Assembly: GCA_019749855.1 (NCBI GenBank)
Contig: JAIEPI010000135.1
Location: forward strand, 1 to 6,615
Direction of reading: 5' to 3'
Source of the DNA: Rickettsiales bacterium
GTDB lineage: Bacteria; Pseudomonadota; Alphaproteobacteria; Rickettsiales; UBA998
DNA length: 6,615 bases
Shown here piece after piece: positions 3,640 through 6,615 of the stretch. Numbering within the stretch: position 1 is the first letter of the stretch; every line of letters starts with the position of its first letter. The position numbers and the translations under genes were made by a program. The notes below the pieces were generated by a model that saw only the letters and a list, made by a program, of their open reading frames with translations, searched no databases and was not told the DNA's origin.

Positions 3640-5994
3640 CTACCCCACCTCGCGATACAGCTGCCGTCCCATTTCGTCGTATTTCTTTGACATTTCCGCC
3701 ATGCCTTCTTCGGCTTCGGCCATCGCTTTGGCGTCTTTCATCACGGCTTGGCCGAAGTCGGTTTTGGCGAAGTCGCGCACGTCCTGCGTGATTTTCATGG
3801 AGCAGAATTTGGGGCCGCACATGGAGCAGAAATGCGCCACTTTTGCCCCGTCGGCGGGCAGCGTCTCGTCGTGATACGAACGCGCCGTGTCGGGGTCGAG
3901 TGACAGGTTGAACTGATCCTCCCAGCGGAACTCAAACCGCGCCCGTGACAGCGCATTGTCACGAATCTGTGAGGAGGGGTGGCCCTTGGCGAGGTCCGCC
4001 GCGTGGGCAGCGATTTTGTACGCAATCACGCCTTCCTTCACATCGTCACGGTTGGGCAATCCCAGATGCTCTTTGGGCGTCACGTAGCACAGCATGGCAG
4101 TGCCAAACCAGCCGATCATCGCCGCGCCAATGGCGCTGGTGATGTGGTCATAGCCTGGGGCAATGTCGGTCGTCAGCGGTCCAAGCGTATAGAACGGCGC
4201 TTCGGCGCAGGCTTCCAGCTGCTTTTCCATGTTCTCCTTAATCAGGTGCATCGGCACGTGGCCCGGCCCTTCAATCATCACCTGACAATCATGCTTCCAC
4301 GCCACTTTCGTCAGCTCGCCCAGCGTTTTCAGCTCGGCGAATTGCGCGGCGTCATTGGCGTCGGCAATCGAGCCCGGGCGCAAGCCATCACCGAGCGAGA
4401 AGCTCACATCATAGGCGCGCATGATCTCGCAGATTTCCTCGAAATGTGTGTAGGTGAAATTCTCCTTGTGATGCGCGATGCACCATTTGGCATGAATCGA
4501 GCCACCGCGCGAGACAATGCCGGTGACGCGTTTCTCGGTCAGCGGCACAAACGGCAGGCGCACGCCGGCATGGATGGTGAAATAATCCACGCCTTGTTCC
4601 GCCTGTTCAATCAGCGTGTCGCGGAAGATTTCCCACGTGAGGTCTTCGGCCACGCCGCCGACTTTTTCCAGCGCCTGATAGATCGGCACCGTGCCAATCG
4701 GCACCGGCGAATTGCGGATGATCCATTCGCGGATATTGTGGATGTTACGGCCCGTGGAGAGATCCATCACCGTGTCACCGCCCCAGCGGATTGACCACAC
4801 CAGCTTGTCCACCTCATCCGCCACAGAGGAGGAAATAGCCGAGTTGCCGATATTGGCGTTGATCTTCACCTTGAAATTGCGGCCGATAATCATCGGCTCC
4901 GCTTCCGGGTGATTGATGTTGGACGGGATGATCGCACGGCCGCGTGCCACTTCATCACGTACAAATTCCGGCGTGATGCGCATGGGGATCAGCGCGCCGA
5001 GCGGATCGCCTTTGCGTTGATGATCCTCGCGCTTCCAGTCACCGCTCTTCCACTGCGCTTCATATTGCGCACGCGCTTCATTTTCACGAATGGCGATGTA
5101 TTCCATCTCCGGCGTGATGATGCCGCGTTTCGCATAGGCCATTTGCGTCACCACCTGACCCGCTTTGGCACGTAGGGGGCGCAAATTGACGTTGGGGAAG
5201 GCCTCGACGAGCCCGCTGCGCTTCTTGACCACTGATAATGGAGCGAGCGCTGCCCCCTCTCCCTCATTGAGGGAGAGGGTTGGGGTGAGGGTGTCGATCA
5301 GCGAACCGATCACCCCCTCTGCATTTTGTAGCACGTCATGATTCCAAAACCGCATGACGCGCCAGCCCTCGGCCTGCAATGCCTCCGTGCGAACGGCATC
5401 ATGCGTTTTGCCTTCTTCGGTATTGTGTTGGCCACCATCCAGTTCGATGAGGAGGCCGATTTCCGTGCACGCGAAATCGGCGATATAGGCTCCCACGGGA
5501 TGCTGGCGACGGAATTTTAGGCCCATCAACTGCCTGTCACGTAGAAGGGACCAGAATAGTTTTTCGGCGTCGGTGGTATTTTTCCTCAGCTCACGGGCCA
5601 GCGCCGTGAGACGAGCCTTACCCTCCACACCCCAACCCACTCCTCCGGTGGAGGAGAGGGAGTTGACCACATGCGCCATCAGACCATTATCCTGCGGTAA
5701 AATCTCACGCCCGTCATACTCCTCCACATCCCCGCGAGCACGAATCCATGCATCGCGCAGCTTGGGAAGTCCGGCGCGAATGTCGATGTTGGCTGACTCA
5801 TCCGTGTAGGGGCCGGAGGGATCATAGACCGTGATGTTTGGCTCTCCGGCATTCTTCGAGAGCTGAATTTCTCGCATCGCCACCTGAATGTCAGGAAATA
5901 ATTCGCCTTGAACATGAACTTTCCGAGAACCCGTCAGGGGACCGGTGGTAACCGAAAAATCAGCAAGAGGCAGGGCTGTAGCGGGTTGAGACAT
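3640..5994 (-). CDS. thiC: Phosphomethylpyrimidine synthase ThiC with an in-frame DUF559 insertion
   Basis: ThiC is a cytoplasmic, non-canonical radical-SAM enzyme. It converts aminoimidazole ribotide to HMP phosphate, the pyrimidine half of thiamine. Residues 1-104 are the N-terminal ThiC region (SVTTGPLTGSRKV, VYDPSGPYTD, GLPKLRDAWI). Residues about 263-784 are the catalytic part, with ANIGNSA (380-386), MDLSTG (410-415), SRGGS (495-499), LGDGLRPG (534-541) and EGPGHVPMH (575-583). The C-terminal CSMCGPKFC motif (Cys 723, 726, 731) is the CX2CX4C site for the 4Fe-4S cluster. All these motifs look intact. Between the two parts lies a DUF559 nuclease-like domain (core ~127-235), giving 784 residues instead of about 610-640. 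The frame is open throughout, so a full fusion protein is expected. The ATG at 5994 has GGAG nine bases upstream. No other thi gene is adjacent and no TPP riboswitch is recognisable. Confidence 0.96.
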   Translation of the reverse strand: MSQPATALPLADFSVTTGPLTGSRKVHVQGELFPDIQVAMREIQLSKNAGEPNITVYDPSGPYTDESANIDIRAGLPKLRDAWIRARGDVEEYDGREILPQDNGLMAHVVNSLSSTGGVGWGVEGKARLTALARELRKNTTDAEKLFWSLLRDRQLMGLKFRRQHPVGAYIADFACTEIGLLIELDGGQHNTEEGKTHDAVRTEALQAEGWRVMRFWNHDVLQNAEGVIGSLIDTLTPTLSLNEGEGAALAPLSVVKKRSGLVEAFPNVNLRPLRAKAGQVVTQMAYAKRGIITPEMEYIAIRENEARAQYEAQWKSGDWKREDHQRKGDPLGALIPMRITPEFVRDEVARGRAIIPSNINHPEAEPMIIGRNFKVKINANIGNSAISSSVADEVDKLVWSIRWGGDTVMDLSTGRNIHNIREWIIRNSPVPIGTVPIYQALEKVGGVAEDLTWEIFRDTLIEQAEQGVDYFTIHAGVRLPFVPLTEKRVTGIVSRGGSIHAKWCIAHHKENFTYTHFEEICEIMRAYDVSFSLGDGLRPGSIADANDAAQFAELKTLGELTKVAWKHDCQVMIEGPGHVPMHLIKENMEKQLEACAEAPFYTLGPLTTDIAPGYDHITSAIGAAMIGWFGTAMLCYVTPKEHLGLPNRDDVKEGVIAYKIAAHAADLAKGHPSSQIRDNALSRARFEFRWEDQFNLSLDPDTARSYHDETLPADGAKVAHFCSMCGPKFCSMKITQDVRDFAKTDFGQAVMKDAKAMAEAEEGMAEMSKKYDEMGRQLYREVG
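5225..5232. repeat. Putative target-site duplication, copy 1 (TTGACCAC)
   Basis: TTGACCAC is repeated at 5663-5670 in the same orientation on the other side of the DUF559 insert. On the coding strand both copies read GTG GTC AA in the same codon phase (V255-V256-K257 here, V109-V110-N111 there). An 8-bp match between two ~30-bp flanks could arise by chance at roughly the percent level, so it is supportive but not conclusive. Confidence 0.65.
5255..5290. repeat. Inverted end of the DUF559 element (coding-strand 3' end)
   Basis: CCCTCTCCCTCA (5255-5266) and TGAGGGAGAGGG (5268-5279) form a 12-bp perfect palindrome, followed by TTGGGGTGAGG. In reverse complement it matches the other end at 5622-5660: ACCCCAACCC is shared exactly (5277-5286 with 5629-5638), as is GGAGAGGG (5255-5262 with 5653-5660). 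It is translated in thiC as T-P-T-L-S-L-N-E-G-E-G, a peptide style common where such repeats are read as protein. Confidence 0.75.
5622..5660. repeat. Inverted end of the DUF559 element (coding-strand 5' end)
   Basis: This end contains ACCCCAACCC (5629-5638) and a 7-bp stem CTCCTCC/GGAGGAG (5640-5646, 5650-5656) with a three-base loop, ending in GGAGAGGG. It is the diverged inverted partner of 5255-5290. The copies differ mainly in the hairpin tip and by a two-base indel, consistent with an old element or with repeats evolving separately. It is translated in thiC as S-S-T-G-G-V-G-W-G-V-E-G. Confidence 0.7.
5663..5670. repeat. Putative target-site duplication, copy 2 (TTGACCAC)
   Basis: Partner of 5225-5232. 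It lies two bases outside the GAGAGGG end of the element, as expected for a target duplication. On the other side about 20 bases (5233-5252) separate the repeat from the palindromic end, so the exact element boundary there is less tidy. Confidence 0.65.
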
Positions 5995-6003
5995 GATAAC
6001 CGA

Positions 6004-6007
6004 CTCC
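6004..6007 (-). promoter_or_regulatory. Ribosome binding site of thiC
   Basis: The minus strand reads GGAG nine bases before the ATG at 5994. This supports that ATG as the start, which also agrees with the expected beginning of the ThiC N-terminal region. Confidence 0.65.
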
Positions 6008-6118
6008 GTAGGTTAGGTATTTGCAGCAACCTCACACATACGCGGGAATCGGCGGATTGCCAAGGGGAAAGGCAGGGTTTTGTGATAACATCATTATCCT
6101 GCATTAATGGTGATTGCG

Positions 6119-6147
6119 TTGCGTCATCAGGGCGGGCAGGTTATACA
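6119..6147 (+). promoter_or_regulatory. Possible sigma-70-type promoter for the MFS gene
   Basis: TTGCGT (6119-6124) and TATACA (6142-6147) are separated by 17 bases. They match the -35 and -10 consensus at three and four of six positions, respectively. Transcription would begin near 6154, leaving a leader of about a dozen bases before the ATG at 6167. Such matches occur by chance, so this is tentative. Confidence 0.3.
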
Positions 6148-6166
6148 GACATTTTATTGTAGTCCC

Positions 6167-6615
6167 ATGCCGCCTGAACATCCGCGTTTTGAATTCTGGC
6201 TGATCTTAACTGTGGGATTGGTGCAGTTCATCAATATCTGTGATTTCATGATGGTCATGCCACTTGGCCCCGATTTTGCGATGGATCTGGGCATTCCCAC
6301 GCATCAGATCGGGCTGATTGGCGGCATTTATACCTTTGCCGCTGCAATCACTGGATTTGCGGGAGCTTTGTTTCTCGATAATTTCTGCCGAAAGCGGGTG
6401 CTCTTAGTGACGCTGCTTGGCCTGCTCTTTGCAACGGCTCTGGCAGCGCTGGCATGGAACAAGGAATCCTTACTCGCGGCTCGCATACTGGCCGGTGTCT
6501 TTGGCGGGCCGCTTACCTCCTCGGCGCTGGCGCTGATTGCGGATTGTAGCCCGCCCGAGCGCCGCGGCGCGGCCATTGGCAAGGTGATGGGCGCATTTGC
6601 CGCCGCCTCAGTCAT
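6167..6615 (+). CDS. MFS transporter, N-terminal part (3' end outside window)
   Basis: An open frame of 149 complete codons from ATG 6167 to the window end encodes the first four to five membrane segments of a Major Facilitator Superfamily transporter in the inner membrane. TM1 is about residues 10-32, with D-F-M-M-V-M-P-L-G-P-D-F, a pattern typical of drug/sugar-efflux-like MFS proteins. TM2 is about 48-70, and a short cytoplasmic loop D-N-F-C-R-K-R (71-77) stands in for MFS motif A (G-x-x-x-D-R-x-G-R-R) but lacks its usual glycine. TM3 is ~78-97 and TM4 ~103-125, followed by A-D-C-S-P-P-E-R-R-G, the conserved loop before TM5. The substrate cannot be told. No good Shine-Dalgarno is seen. An in-frame ATG at 6107 would add 20 residues, but that extension looks non-coding and overlaps the possible promoter. 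Confidence 0.88.
   Translation, partial: MPPEHPRFEFWLILTVGLVQFINICDFMMVMPLGPDFAMDLGIPTHQIGLIGGIYTFAAAITGFAGALFLDNFCRKRVLLVTLLGLLFATALAALAWNKESLLAARILAGVFGGPLTSSALALIADCSPPERRGAAIGKVMGAFAAASV

Larger units (their letters stand above)
5225..5670 (-). mobile_element. DUF559-encoding insertion element inside thiC
   Basis: This segment encodes thiC residues about 109-256. It carries a complete DUF559 domain, a family related to Vsr-type PD-(D/E)xK endonucleases: L-A-R-E-L-R-K-N-T-T-D-A-E, then L-K-F-R-R-Q-H-P-V-G, Y-I-A-D-F (D173), I-E-L-D-G-G-Q-H (E184, D186, Q189, H190) and R-V-M-R-F-W-N. These are the residues normally conserved in the family, so the nuclease site looks complete. The segment has inverted, hairpin-bearing ends (5255-5290 and 5622-5660) and is flanked by TTGACCAC at 5225-5232 and 5663-5670. 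One repeat copy plus the insert is 438 bp (146 codons), and taking it out leaves 638 residues that join as A-H-V-V-K-K-R-S-G-L-V-E-A-F-P. The DUF559 frame has no stop of its own and is translated as part of ThiC. Met106 could serve as an internal start, but nothing shows that it does. Confidence 0.85.
5995..6166. other. Divergent intergenic region between thiC and the MFS gene
   Basis: This 172-base region must hold the promoters for both thiC (minus) and the transporter (plus). On the minus strand I looked for the THI-box core (CTGAGA, then ACCTGATC and a GCGNAGGGAA-like end) and did not find it. A GGATAATG on the minus strand near 6092-6099 could be a -10 element for thiC, but no matching -35 is seen. 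No small gene is supported here. Confidence 0.6.

Noticed and set aside
3979..4794. A 271-codon open frame on the plus strand
   Set aside because: It lies wholly antisense to the strongly conserved catalytic part of thiC, and its peptide is rich in His and Arg as expected from the reverse frame of a high-GC gene.
5209..5682. Intein inside ThiC
   Set aside because: There is no Cys/Ser at a splice junction with the usual His-Asn end, and the domain is DUF559, not a Hint fold with LAGLIDADG or HNH motifs.
6107..6109. Upstream ATG as the MFS start
   Set aside because: It would add a 20-residue non-hydrophobic extension without a ribosome binding site and overlaps the only plausible promoter; not fully excluded.
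5995..6166. TPP riboswitch upstream of thiC
   Set aside because: The expected CTGAGA, ACCTGATC and GCGNAGGGAA-like core elements were not found on the coding strand.
6328..6615. A 95-codon open frame on the minus strand at the window end
   Set aside because: It is antisense to the MFS transporter, whose translation shows membrane segments and family motifs; the minus-strand peptide shows neither.

Overview
The window looks like chromosomal DNA from an alphaproteobacterium. The ThiC sequence reads as alphaproteobacterial, the flagellin is of the long, cysteine-free kind, and the spacers carry GTCATTGCGAGCGAAG-type and GTCATCCCAGCGCAGG-type palindromic repeats, which are common in that class. 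I cannot place the order securely. Base composition is uneven: sampled 60-base lines have about 62-68% G+C in the flagellin and thiC genes but only 35-37% in the gene at 2455-3372.

Layout: (1) 1-1907, plus strand: the central and C-terminal parts of a very long flagellin whose N-terminus lies before the window. (2) 1908-2454: a gene-free spacer with at least three families of short palindromic repeats. (3) 2455-3372, minus strand: an AT-rich gene of unknown function with a possible HEPN-type R-x6-H motif, bracketed by two copies of a 34-bp perfect direct repeat. (4) 3373-3639: a second repeat-filled spacer. (5) 3640-5994, minus strand: thiC, the HMP-phosphate synthase of thiamine biosynthesis. 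(6) 5995-6166: a divergent intergenic region with the thiC ribosome binding site and no recognisable TPP riboswitch. (7) 6167-6615, plus strand: the start of an MFS transporter gene that runs off the window.

The most striking item is inside thiC. A complete DUF559 (Vsr/PD-(D/E)xK-like nuclease) domain sits in frame between the N-terminal region and the catalytic barrel. The insert has inverted, hairpin-forming ends resembling dispersed intergenic repeats and is flanked by an 8-bp direct repeat, TTGACCAC. Removing one copy of that repeat plus the insert (438 bp, exactly 146 codons) restores a continuous ThiC of 638 residues, close to the usual family length. I read this as a small nuclease-domain element that inserted into an essential-pathway gene without breaking it.

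The genes do not form an obvious pathway. Flagellin (motility), ThiC (cofactor synthesis) and the MFS protein (transport) are housekeeping-type genes separated by repeat-rich spacers, and the AT-rich gene looks like a later arrival.
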